Part shown: one piece after another, positions 33,986 through 40,866 of the stretch
Layout of the letters: each line of letters begins with the position of its first letter
Numbering within the stretch: position 1 is the first letter of the stretch
Origin: Micrococcales bacterium
Lineage (GTDB): Bacteria; Actinomycetota; Actinomycetes; Actinomycetales; Microbacteriaceae
Direction: 5' to 3'
Assembly: GCA_947483795.1 (NCBI GenBank)
Contig: CANKLZ010000004.1
Span: 1 to 40,866, forward strand
DNA: 40,866 bases
The notes under the pieces: generated by a model
Database searches by the model: none
Told to the model about the DNA's origin: nothing
The model's input: only the letters and a program-made list of their open reading frames with translations
Position numbers and translations under genes: made by a program

Positions 33986-35299
33986 TTGAGCGATTTGATT
34001 AGATTTCTAGATCTCAGAGATCGAGAAATTTCTGCTGACCACATCGAGCAAGACCTACCTAGAGCATCTATGGACTTGGCTGCAGCAATGGAGACCATTC
34101 ATCCCTTGGTGGACCGAATCAGAACTCAAGGTGCTAGCGCATTACAAGATATCGCTAAGGAAATCGATGGTATCGACATCTCACCAATTCGTGTGAGCGA
34201 ATCAGAACTAGCTGACGCTCTGGACAATCTCGACGGCACCCTTCGAGCATCTTTAGAAATTGCCATTGAGAGAGTGCAGAAAGTCTCTCTCGACTCCAAA
34301 CCAACTGCCATTGAAACTAGCTTGGCAACTGGCGCTAGAGTTTCTCAGCGCTGGCAACCAATCGACTCTGTCGGTCTATACGTGCCAGGCGGCAAAGCCG
34401 TCTATCCATCAAGTGTCATCATGAATGTGGTTCCGGCCCAGGTGGCCGGAGTGAAAAACATTGCAATAGCAACTCCTGGCCAAGCTGCTTTTGGCGGAAG
34501 ACCGCACCCAACCGTGCTGGCAACCGCAGCACTTTTGGGAGTGAAGGACGTTTTCACAATCGGTGGTCCCTCGGCTGTAATAGCTTTTGCTTACGGAGTT
34601 CCAGATATTGGGCTTAGCCCCGTTCAGTTAGTGACGGGGCCAGGAAATGTCTATGTAGCGGCGGCTAAGAGAATGCTCAGGGGAGTCATTGCCATTGACT
34701 CCGAAGCTGGGCCTACAGAAATCATGATTATTGCTGATAGTTCGGCGAACCCTGACTTTGTAGCGGCTGATCTCATTTCTCAAGCTGAGCACGATGAACA
34801 GGCCGCAGCTGTTCTAGTCACAGATTCTTTAGAACTGATTGAAAAAGTTAGCTCGGCAATTGAGCAGCAGGTCTCCAATTCTGCCAACAGGGCCAGGATT
34901 TTGGAGGCCTTGGCTGGCCAGCAGAGTGCTCTAGTGCTGGTACGTGACTTGGATGCTGCTGTCAGGGTTGCTAATTTCTATGCAACCGAGCACCTTTCCA
35001 TTCAAACAGATAAGAATTCGGCACTTTTGGGTGAAATCACCAATGCTGGAGCCATCTTTTTAGGCGATTATTCACCGGTTTCGTTGGGCGATTATATAGC
35101 TGGATCAAATCACGTACTTCCAACAGGTGGTCAGGCTAAGTTCGGCTCAGGATTGGGCGTCCACACGTTTCTAAGGGCCCAACAGGTCATCGAATACACA
35201 GAATCGGCCTTGTCGGAGGTGGCAAATAATGTTGTCTCTATCGCCAATTCAGAGGGTTTAGAAGCCCATGGAGAAGCGATAAAAATCCGCTTTCAGTAG
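33986..35299 (+). CDS. hisD: Histidinol dehydrogenase
   Basis: Zinc enzyme catalysing the last two steps of histidine synthesis, histidinol to histidine with NAD. VGLYVPGGKAVYPSSVIMNVVPA, the VTGPGNVYVAAAKRML segment, AGPTEIMIIAD, QAEHDEQAAA and the C-terminal NHVLPTGGQAKFGSGLGVHTF are diagnostic. Length is 437 residues. The start is TTG at 33986 with AAGGAAG 8 bases upstream. The remaining his genes are not adjacent: nrdR follows on a separate promoter. Only hisD is seen, so whether the histidine pathway is complete cannot be judged here. Confidence 0.96.
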   Translation: MSDLIRFLDLRDREISADHIEQDLPRASMDLAAAMETIHPLVDRIRTQGASALQDIAKEIDGIDISPIRVSESELADALDNLDGTLRASLEIAIERVQKVSLDSKPTAIETSLATGARVSQRWQPIDSVGLYVPGGKAVYPSSVIMNVVPAQVAGVKNIAIATPGQAAFGGRPHPTVLATAALLGVKDVFTIGGPSAVIAFAYGVPDIGLSPVQLVTGPGNVYVAAAKRMLRGVIAIDSEAGPTEIMIIADSSANPDFVAADLISQAEHDEQAAAVLVTDSLELIEKVSSAIEQQVSNSANRARILEALAGQQSALVLVRDLDAAVRVANFYATEHLSIQTDKNSALLGEITNAGAIFLGDYSPVSLGDYIAGSNHVLPTGGQAKFGSGLGVHTFLRAQQVIEYTESALSEVANNVVSIANSEGLEAHGEAIKIRFQ

Positions 35300-35316
35300 A
35301 TAGAACCTGGTTCTAT
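35300..35316 (+). terminator. Hairpin directly after hisD
   Basis: ATAGAAC-ctg-GTTCTAT is a perfect 7-base stem starting at the base after the stop codon. No immediate T-run follows. It may act together with the AT-rich palindrome just downstream to end hisD transcription. Confidence 0.4.
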
Positions 35317-35321
35317 TAGGT

Positions 35322-35345
35322 AACAAAAAGATTAAATCTTTTGTT
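35322..35345. repeat. AT-rich palindrome between hisD and nrdR
   Basis: AACAAAAAGATT (35322-35333) faces AAATCTTTTGTT (35334-35345), complementary apart from a one-base offset. On the plus strand the descending arm supplies a TTTTGTT run, as in a weak AT-rich terminator. Confidence 0.35.
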
Positions 35346-35430
35346 GAAGGTTAGGGTTTTTGACCCAAAATCCTTGATTTTATTGGCAACACGCCGACAA
35401 CTTCAAATACTGGCCCTACTGTCACCCAAA

Positions 35431-35446
35431 CCACAAGATATAGGGA
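35431..35446. promoter_or_regulatory. NrdR box 1 (distal)
   Basis: CCACAAGATATAGGGA matches the NrdR-box consensus ACACAATATATTGTGT at 11 of 16 positions. Its centre lies exactly 31 bp upstream of the centre of the second, better box, the usual spacing of tandem NrdR boxes (about three helical turns). Confidence 0.6.
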
Positions 35447-35461
35447 CGGAGAAATGAAATA

Positions 35462-35477
35462 TCACAACATGTTGTGT
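35462..35477. promoter_or_regulatory. NrdR box 2 (proximal)
   Basis: TCACAACATGTTGTGT contains a perfect 14-base palindrome (35463-35476) and matches the NrdR consensus at 13 of 16 positions. It sits immediately upstream of the candidate -10 element, so bound NrdR would block RNA polymerase. Confidence 0.75.
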
Positions 35478-35478
35478 G

Positions 35479-35484
35479 TATAGT
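35479..35484 (+). promoter_or_regulatory. Candidate -10 element of nrdR-nrdJ
   Basis: TATAGT lies 55 to 50 bases before the nrdR ATG. The -35 region (TGAAAT near 35455) is weak. The expected transcription start is near 35491. Confidence 0.5.
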
Positions 35485-35533
35485 AGATTTCTCGAACATG
35501 AATGATACGTAAATTGACCTGAAAGGAGTCCCA

Positions 35534-36004
35534 ATGCATTGCCCATTTTGCCGTTTTGAAGACTCCAGGGTCATGGATTCAAGAACTTCAGACGATGGCA
35601 GCTCAATCCGCCGTCGTAGACAGTGTCCTGAGTGCGGATCTCGCTTCTCAACCACCGAAACCTCCAGCCTTGCGGTTCTAAAGCGCGGTGGAACAACTGA
35701 ACCCTTTAGCAGAGACAAAATCGCTAATGGCGTCAGAAAAGCTTGTCAGGGCCGACCAGTTAGCGAGGCAGATCTAGCGATGCTGGCACAAACGGTTGAA
35801 GAATCAATCCGCGCAACCGGTGTTGCTCAGGTTGAAGCCCAAGAGGTAGGCCTTGCAATTCTTGGACCACTGAGAAAGCTTGATGAGGTTGCGTTCATGC
35901 GATACGCCAGCGTTTATCAGGGCTGGGAAACACTAGAAGATTTCGAAGCAGCGATTGCTGTGCTCAAAGTAGAGCGCGAAAGCCAGGTTTCGCAGTCGAC
36001 CTAG
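35534..36004 (+). CDS. nrdR: Transcriptional repressor NrdR
   Basis: Nucleotide-sensing repressor of ribonucleotide reductase genes. An N-terminal zinc ribbon (Cys3, Cys6, Cys31, Cys34) with the basic stretch IRRRRQ binds DNA, and the ATP-cone domain (about 48-138) senses ATP/dATP. The length of 156 residues is typical. The ATG has GAAAGGAG 6 bases upstream. It precedes the class II reductase nrdJ by 54 bases, as in the Streptomyces nrdRJ operon, and tandem NrdR boxes lie at its own promoter, indicating autoregulation and control of nrdJ. Confidence 0.97.
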   Translation: MHCPFCRFEDSRVMDSRTSDDGSSIRRRRQCPECGSRFSTTETSSLAVLKRGGTTEPFSRDKIANGVRKACQGRPVSEADLAMLAQTVEESIRATGVAQVEAQEVGLAILGPLRKLDEVAFMRYASVYQGWETLEDFEAAIAVLKVERESQVSQST

Positions 36005-36058
36005 TCGAATGCGATTACAAAACATAAAAACTAAAAACATAAACAGAAAGGCAACATA

Positions 36059-38890
36059 ATGACGGATACATCGGCTTTCACCGACGCTGGTGCGGCGCAG
36101 GGGAGAAAAGGGCTCAAGATTGAGCGCGTTTACACCACCGAAGGCGTCCACCCATACGATCAGGTTAACTGGGAGTTCCGCGACGTAGTTCAAACCAACT
36201 GGAAGACTGGCGAGACCATCTTCGAACAGCGTGGAGCTGAGTATCCAGAGTTCTGGAGCCTAAACGCTTCAACAATCGTCACCACAAAGTACTTCCGTGG
36301 CGCAATGGGCACACCTTCACGTGAATTCAGCCTTCGTCAGCTGATTAACCGTGTTGTGTTGACCTACGCACAGGGTGGCCGTGACCACGGTTACTTTGCT
36401 ACCGAAGAAGATGCCACCATCTTCGAGCACGAACTTACCTTCATGCTTCTAAACCAGGTGTTCTCTTTCAACTCACCGGTTTGGTTCAACGTAGGTACCT
36501 CAAGCCCGCAGCAGGTTTCTGCTTGTTTCATCTTGTCTGTTGATGACTCAATGGAATCGATTCTTAACTGGTACCGCGAAGAAGGAATGATCTTCAAGGG
36601 TGGATCAGGAGCTGGTCTTAACTTGTCACGCATTCGTTCATCTAAAGAACTACTTCGTTCATCCGGTGGTTCAGCTTCAGGCCCAGTTTCATTCATGCGT
36701 GGAGCGGATGCATCTGCAGGAACAATCAAGTCTGGTGGTGCGACTCGTCGTGCAGCCAAGATGGTTGTTCTAGATGTTGATCACCCAGACATCGAAGAAT
36801 TCATCGAGACCAAGTCTCGTGAAGAGGACAAGATTCGCGTACTACGCGATGCAGGTTACGACATGGAGCTTGGTGGCAAGGACATCAACTCTGTTCAGTA
36901 CCAGAACGCTAACAACTCAGTTCGTGTCAACGAAGAGTTCATGAATGCTGTTGAGCGTGGCACAAACTTCGGTCTGCGTGCGCGTACAAACGGTGAAGTT
37001 ATCGAAGAAGTAGATGCACGTGAGCTATGGGACAAGATTGCCTATGCTGCATGGGCATGTGCGGACCCTGGTATCCAGTACGACGACATCATCAACGACT
37101 GGCACACAACTCCAGAATCAGGTCGTATCACAGCATCTAACCCATGCTCTGAGTACATGCACTTGGACAACTCATCATGTAACCTAGCCAGCCTGAACCT
37201 CTTGAAGTTCTTGAACCCAGATGGTTCTTTCGACAGCGAGAAGTTTGTCAAGGCGTCTGAGTTGATCTTCACAGCTATGGACATCTCGATCTGTTTCGCA
37301 GATTTCCCTACCGAGAAGATTGGTGAGACTACACGTGCATTCCGTCAGCTAGGTATTGGTTACGCAAACCTTGGTGCATTGCTAATGGCAATGGGTCTTC
37401 CTTACGACAGCAACGAAGGTCAGGCACTAGCTGGAGCTATCACATCATTGATGACAGGTACTGCTTACCGTCGTTCAGCTGAACTAGCTGGTGTTGTAGG
37501 TCCATACGATGGCTACGCTCACAACAAGACAGGTCACGACCGCATCATGCGCAAGCACGAGGCAGCTAACGCTAACCTACTTTCAGTTTCTGAAGTTGAC
37601 CGTTCGGTTATCGAGGCAGCGACTCGTCAGTGGGCTCTAAACACTGCTACTGGTTCTTCTAACGGATGGCGCAACTCACAAGCTTCATTGCTTGCACCTA
37701 CCGGAACTATCGGATTCATGATGGACTGTGACACCACAGGTATCGAGCCAGACTTCTCATTGGTGAAATACAAGAAGCTATCAACCGGTGGTTCAATGCA
37801 GATTGTCAACCAGACAATTCCATTTGCATTGCACAGACTTGGTTACTCACAGGAGACCATCGAAGCAATCATCGATCACATCAGCACCAATGGACACGTT
37901 GTTGAAGCACCTGGCCTAAAGCCAGAGCACTACGCAATCTTCGACACCGCTGTTGGTATTCGTGCGATTGAGCCAATGGGTCACGTGAGAATGATGGCAG
38001 CAGTTCAACCGTTCCTTTCAGGTGCGATCTCAAAGACTGTAAACATGCCAGAGACTGCAACCATTGAAGAAGTCAAGGAAATTTATTTCCAGGGCTGGAA
38101 GTATGGTCTAAAGGCTCTTGCTATTTACCGCGACAACTGTAAGGTGGGTCAGCCGCTTAGCGATGCTAAGGCAAAGGTTGACGAGAAGGCTGCTCCGGTA
38201 GAAGCTAACCCAGTACAGCTATCGCACCCAGTGCGTAAGCGTCTACCTAAGTCACGTCCATCTTCAACCACCTCATTCACTGTTGGTGGAGCAGAAGGTT
38301 ACATGACTGCAGGAACATACCCAGACGGCGTTCTTGGTGAAGTATTCCTAAAGCTAGGTAAGCAGGGTTCAACTCTTGCCGGTGTTATGGATGCATTCTC
38401 AATCGCAGTTTCAATTGGACTCCAGTACGGTGTGCCACTAGAGACTTACGTACAGAAGTTCACTAACGTCTCATTCGAGCCAGCAGGTTTGACTGATGAC
38501 AAGGACATCCGTATGGCTAAGTCTCTGATGGACTACATCTTCCGTCGTCTAGCAATTGACTACCTGCCAACTGAGACTCGTCAGGCACTCGGTATCAACA
38601 CTGCATCAGAGCGATCAGCTTCTCTTGATGCAGCTGGTACTTACCCAGCAATTGCTGAGTTACCTTCAGCAGCAGCAGCAGATGTTGTTGAAGCACCAGT
38701 TGTTATTGAGCTAAAGGTTGAAGAAGTAAAGACAGAAACCCGTCAGGTTCACTCTTCAGCTGAGTTGTTCGACATGCTCCAGGGAACCGAATCAGATGCC
38801 CCACTTTGCTTCAGCTGTGGAATCAAGATGAGACCTTCTGGTTCATGCCACGTCTGCGAAGGCTGTGGATCAACTAGCGGTTGCAGCTAA
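36059..38890 (+). CDS. nrdJ: Adenosylcobalamin-dependent (class II) ribonucleotide reductase
   Basis: Reduces ribonucleotides to deoxyribonucleotides with a B12-generated thiyl radical, independent of oxygen. Reductase motifs: NSPVWFNVG, SACFILSVDDSMESI, GSGAGLNLSRIRS, NPCSEYMHLDNSSCNLASLNL and the radical-site finger region ending GIEPDFSLVKYK. A TSCPD-type domain (about residues 735-820) and a C-terminal redox tail with paired cysteines (CFSCG, CHVCEGCG) complete the class II architecture. Length is 943 residues. The N-terminus shows no ATP-cone by eye. AAAGG precedes the ATG. Arginine codons are mainly CGT/CGC, unlike AGA-rich neighbours, consistent with high expression. No class I nrdAB genes are in the window. 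Confidence 0.95.
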   Translation: MTDTSAFTDAGAAQGRKGLKIERVYTTEGVHPYDQVNWEFRDVVQTNWKTGETIFEQRGAEYPEFWSLNASTIVTTKYFRGAMGTPSREFSLRQLINRVVLTYAQGGRDHGYFATEEDATIFEHELTFMLLNQVFSFNSPVWFNVGTSSPQQVSACFILSVDDSMESILNWYREEGMIFKGGSGAGLNLSRIRSSKELLRSSGGSASGPVSFMRGADASAGTIKSGGATRRAAKMVVLDVDHPDIEEFIETKSREEDKIRVLRDAGYDMELGGKDINSVQYQNANNSVRVNEEFMNAVERGTNFGLRARTNGEVIEEVDARELWDKIAYAAWACADPGIQYDDIINDWHTTPESGRITASNPCSEYMHLDNSSCNLASLNLLKFLNPDGSFDSEKFVKASELIFTAMDISICFADFPTEKIGETTRAFRQLGIGYANLGALLMAMGLPYDSNEGQALAGAITSLMTGTAYRRSAELAGVVGPYDGYAHNKTGHDRIMRKHEAANANLLSVSEVDRSVIEAATRQWALNTATGSSNGWRNSQASLLAPTGTIGFMMDCDTTGIEPDFSLVKYKKLSTGGSMQIVNQTIPFALHRLGYSQETIEAIIDHISTNGHVVEAPGLKPEHYAIFDTAVGIRAIEPMGHVRMMAAVQPFLSGAISKTVNMPETATIEEVKEIYFQGWKYGLKALAIYRDNCKVGQPLSDAKAKVDEKAAPVEANPVQLSHPVRKRLPKSRPSSTTSFTVGGAEGYMTAGTYPDGVLGEVFLKLGKQGSTLAGVMDAFSIAVSIGLQYGVPLETYVQKFTNVSFEPAGLTDDKDIRMAKSLMDYIFRRLAIDYLPTETRQALGINTASERSASLDAAGTYPAIAELPSAAAADVVEAPVVIELKVEEVKTETRQVHSSAELFDMLQGTESDAPLCFSCGIKMRPSGSCHVCEGCGSTSGCS

Positions 38891-38901
38891 ACCAAAATTG
38901 A

Positions 38902-38937
38902 AAATGGGTCGACTTCACTTTAGAAGTCGACCCATTT
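38902..38937. terminator. Strong hairpin terminator after nrdJ
   Basis: A perfect 15-base stem pairs 38902-38916 with 38923-38937 around a 6-base loop, including GGGTCGACTTC. The T-rich flank (TTTCCATTTC) is interrupted, and the arms begin with AAA, so it may work in both directions. It ends the nrdR-nrdJ transcript. Confidence 0.7.
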
Positions 38938-38979
38938 CCATTTCAAGCGTATTTGTGACGATGACGGTAACCTAGGACA

Positions 38980-39984
38980 ATGATTTACCCAATACTCTTT
39001 CGCTTAGTGCTCTCTAAGTTAGATCCAGAAAGAGCTCATCATCTTGGCATGTTTGCAATTCAATTTGCGTCCGCTCTTCGTTTGACAAAGTTGTTGCCAA
39101 AAATCAAAACCCAATCTGTAAAGGCTATGGGGCTTTCATTTGAATCACCTTTTGGTCTGGCAGCAGGCTTTGATAAGAATGCTATAGCGGTTAGAGCACT
39201 AGGTGAGATTGGTTTCTCTCACGTTGAAGTCGGCACAGTAACTGCGATTGCTCAAGCAGGTAATGAAGCACCTCGACTTTTTAGATTGAAAAGAGATCGC
39301 GCACTTATCAATCGCATGGGGTTCAACAACGATGGTGCAGAAGTAGTTGCCAAACGTCTAGCAAAACTTAGAGCAACTAAACAAAATCTTCCAGTAATTG
39401 GGATAAACATTGGTAAAAGCCGAGTAGTTGATGTGAAAGATGCAGTTGCTGATTATCAAACCAGTGCAAAGCTTTTAGCTCCTTATGCTGACTACATCGC
39501 GGTGAATGTTTCTTCACCAAACACTCCTGGACTTAGATCTCTTCAAGATGTCTCATCACTTCGACCAATACTTCAAGCTGTGTTAGCAGAGTCTTTGGGT
39601 AAGCCGGTGCTAGTAAAGATAGCTCCTGATCTAACGGATGAAGCAATTATTGAAGTAGCGCAATTGGCTAAAGAACTTCAGCTAGCCGGAGTTATTGGCA
39701 CCAACACGACTATCTCCAGAGAGAAGTTAGTTACACCAGCAGAAGAAGTTGCTGCGATGGGTGCAGGTGGTTTATCTGGCGCTCCATTAGATAAAAGATC
39801 TTTGGAAGTGCTAACTGTATTGCGTAAGAATCTAAATCCAGAGCAGGTTGTTGTTTCTGTCGGTGGAGTAGAGACAAGTGCGCAGATGCAACAACGCTTA
39901 AATGCTGGCGCTGACTTGGTTCAGGGGTATACAGGTTTTGTTTACCTTGGTCCGCTTTGGGCCAGAGCAGTCACCAAAATCTAG
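38980..39984 (+). CDS. pyrD: Class 2 dihydroorotate dehydrogenase (quinone)
   Basis: Oxidises dihydroorotate to orotate in pyrimidine synthesis, passing electrons to membrane quinone through FMN. FGLAAGFDKNA, INRMGFNNDG, NIGKS, VNVSSPNTPGLR (with the catalytic Ser of class 2 enzymes), GTNTTISRE and GGLSGAPL are the class 2 pattern, and the N-terminal helix region (about 1-40) is the membrane-contact extension missing in class 1. Length is 334 residues. The ATG has AGGA upstream. The stop overlaps the convergent aldo/keto reductase stop in CTAG (39981-39984). Other pyr genes are not adjacent. Confidence 0.95.
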   Translation: MIYPILFRLVLSKLDPERAHHLGMFAIQFASALRLTKLLPKIKTQSVKAMGLSFESPFGLAAGFDKNAIAVRALGEIGFSHVEVGTVTAIAQAGNEAPRLFRLKRDRALINRMGFNNDGAEVVAKRLAKLRATKQNLPVIGINIGKSRVVDVKDAVADYQTSAKLLAPYADYIAVNVSSPNTPGLRSLQDVSSLRPILQAVLAESLGKPVLVKIAPDLTDEAIIEVAQLAKELQLAGVIGTNTTISREKLVTPAEEVAAMGAGGLSGAPLDKRSLEVLTVLRKNLNPEQVVVSVGGVETSAQMQQRLNAGADLVQGYTGFVYLGPLWARAVTKI

Positions 39985-40866
39985 ACCAGTCTTGCCTCAG
40001 GTGATTTAGTTTCGCGAGGGTCTGTCACTGTAACAGGAGCTAGCAGTTCAGTTACCTTAGTCATAATCTCAACTGGAATCTCAACTCCCACTGCACCAAG
40101 GTTGCTAGTGATTTGTTCAGGAGTGGTTGCTCCAACAATTGCGCTAGCAACGTTCTTGTTTTGCAGCACCCAAGCAAGAGAGAACTGAGCCATGGTTAGA
40201 CCGAGCTCATCTGCAAAAGGCTTTAGTTGCTGAACTCTAGTCAAAACATCGTCGGTGAGTAATTTTTGGATGAAGCTGTTAACCTTTTCATCAGCTGCTC
40301 TAGATCCTTCTGGAACAGGTTGGCCTGGCAGATATTTACCTGTGAGTACACCCTGAGCCATTGGTGACCAAACAATCTGACTAACACCAAGTTCTTCACA
40401 AGTAGGAATAACTTCAGCTTCAATAACTCTCCAGAGCATTGAGTACTGAGGTTGGCTAGAGATTAGTTGAAAGCCCATTTCTTTAGATAATTTGTGACCG
40501 GCGCGAATCTGTTCTGCGTTCCACTCTGAAACACCGATGTATAGAGCTTTACCCTGGCGAACGATGTCAGCAAAAGCCTGCATGGTCTCTTCTAGAGGAG
40601 TCTCAACATCAAATCTGTGCGCCTGATAGAGATCAACGTAATCCATCTGCAGGCGCTTCAAAGAGCCATTGATTGACTCCATGATGTGCTTGCGGGAGAG
40701 CCCAGTGTCATTTGGGGTGCGCTCTGCAACAGGCCAGTAAACCTTTGTGAAGACTTCGAGTCCTTCTCTACGATGACCCTTAAGGGCATCACCAAGAACT
40801 ACTTCAGCTGCTTGGTTAGCGTAGACATCGGCTGTGTCGAACGAAGTGATTCCACCTTCAAGAGCA
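39981..40866 (-). CDS. Aldo/keto reductase (5' partial)
   Basis: NADPH-dependent oxidoreductase with a TIM-barrel fold. The frame remains open past the internal Met at 40682 to the window edge, adding the segment FDTADVYANQAAEVVLGDAL (Asp and Tyr of the catalytic tetrad) and EVFTKVYW (Lys); the His is in YQAHRFD. The order and spacing resemble the potassium-channel beta-subunit/YghZ branch of the superfamily. The stretch of 294 visible residues lacks only the N-terminus (perhaps 30-40 residues). The substrate cannot be inferred. The stop codon is shared in CTAG with pyrD. Confidence 0.88.
   Translation of the reverse strand, partial: ALEGGITSFDTADVYANQAAEVVLGDALKGHRREGLEVFTKVYWPVAERTPNDTGLSRKHIMESINGSLKRLQMDYVDLYQAHRFDVETPLEETMQAFADIVRQGKALYIGVSEWNAEQIRAGHKLSKEMGFQLISSQPQYSMLWRVIEAEVIPTCEELGVSQIVWSPMAQGVLTGKYLPGQPVPEGSRAADEKVNSFIQKLLTDDVLTRVQQLKPFADELGLTMAQFSLAWVLQNKNVASAIVGATTPEQITSNLGAVGVEIPVEIMTKVTELLAPVTVTDPRETKSPEARLV

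Noticed and set aside
35300-35533. Cobalamin riboswitch upstream of the class II reductase operon
   Set aside because: No B12-box or aptamer-like multi-stem arrangement; the gap is filled by hairpins, the NrdR boxes and a promoter.
35422-35718. Minus-strand open frame across the nrdR promoter
   Set aside because: Overlaps the start of nrdR and the NrdR boxes; low-complexity Ser/Arg translation without homology features.
1-40866. CRISPR arrays, insertion sequences, prophage, tRNA or rRNA genes
   Set aside because: No spaced direct-repeat array, transposase, integrase or cloverleaf-like segment was seen; gaps are too short for most of these.

Overview
The window looks like core chromosome of a small-genome actinobacterium, most likely a Microbacteriaceae-type organism (Micrococcales) with unusually AT-rich DNA for that group; I have not computed the base composition. 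Evidence: gene order matches the Mycobacterium tuberculosis blocks Rv2145c-Rv2187 and lspA-rluD-dnaE1; there is no ftsA between ftsQ and ftsZ; sepF, yggT and divIVA/wag31 follow ftsZ; and several actinobacteria-specific families are present (Rv2175c family, DUF3040, PASTA kinase, class II AroG). Coding density is very high. No gene-free stretch exceeds about 235 bases, and I see no mobile element, CRISPR array, rRNA or tRNA.

Layout. 1-4414: a ParA/MinD-type ATPase (5' end outside the window), peptide deformylase, a fatty-acyl-CoA ligase on the minus strand and a divergent ROK glucokinase. 4457-9918: plsC, class II DAHP synthase aroG, a PknL-type kinase with PASTA repeats (minus), its divergent partner of the Rv2175c DNA-binding family, and a polyprenyl diphosphate synthase (minus). 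9977-10345: a DUF3040 membrane protein closed by a terminator. 10578-28214: the complete division and cell wall (dcw) cluster mraZ, rsmH, ftsL-like, ftsI, murE, murF, mraY, murD, ftsW, murG, murC, ftsQ, ftsZ, yggS, sepF, yggT, divIVA, mostly joined by ATGA or TAATG stop-start overlaps. 28220-33456: lspA, rluD-type pseudouridine synthase and dnaE. 33382-35299: a flavin reductase (minus) and hisD. 35534-38890: nrdR and the B12-dependent ribonucleotide reductase nrdJ. 38980-40866: pyrD and an aldo/keto reductase (minus, running off the window).

How it fits together. The dcw genes make lipid II from UDP-MurNAc precursors (murC-F, mraY, murG), polymerise and cross-link it at the septum (ftsW, ftsI) and position the ring (ftsZ, sepF, divIVA). 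The PASTA kinase and polyprenyl synthase just upstream plausibly connect to the same process through muropeptide sensing and lipid carrier supply. dnaE, nrdR and nrdJ supply DNA synthesis.

Most of the window is ordinary housekeeping. The best signals are regulatory: a leader RNA before rsmH with CUUCCCC in a terminal loop (matching what I recall of the actinobacterial mraW motif), phased GTGG repeats inside the mraZ promoter, tandem NrdR boxes 31 bp apart before nrdR-nrdJ, and a perfect palindrome at the predicted glk transcription start. MurE has lost the residues that normally hold meso-diaminopimelate, and all five convergent gene pairs abut or overlap at their stop codons. I did not find a convincing wholly new system.
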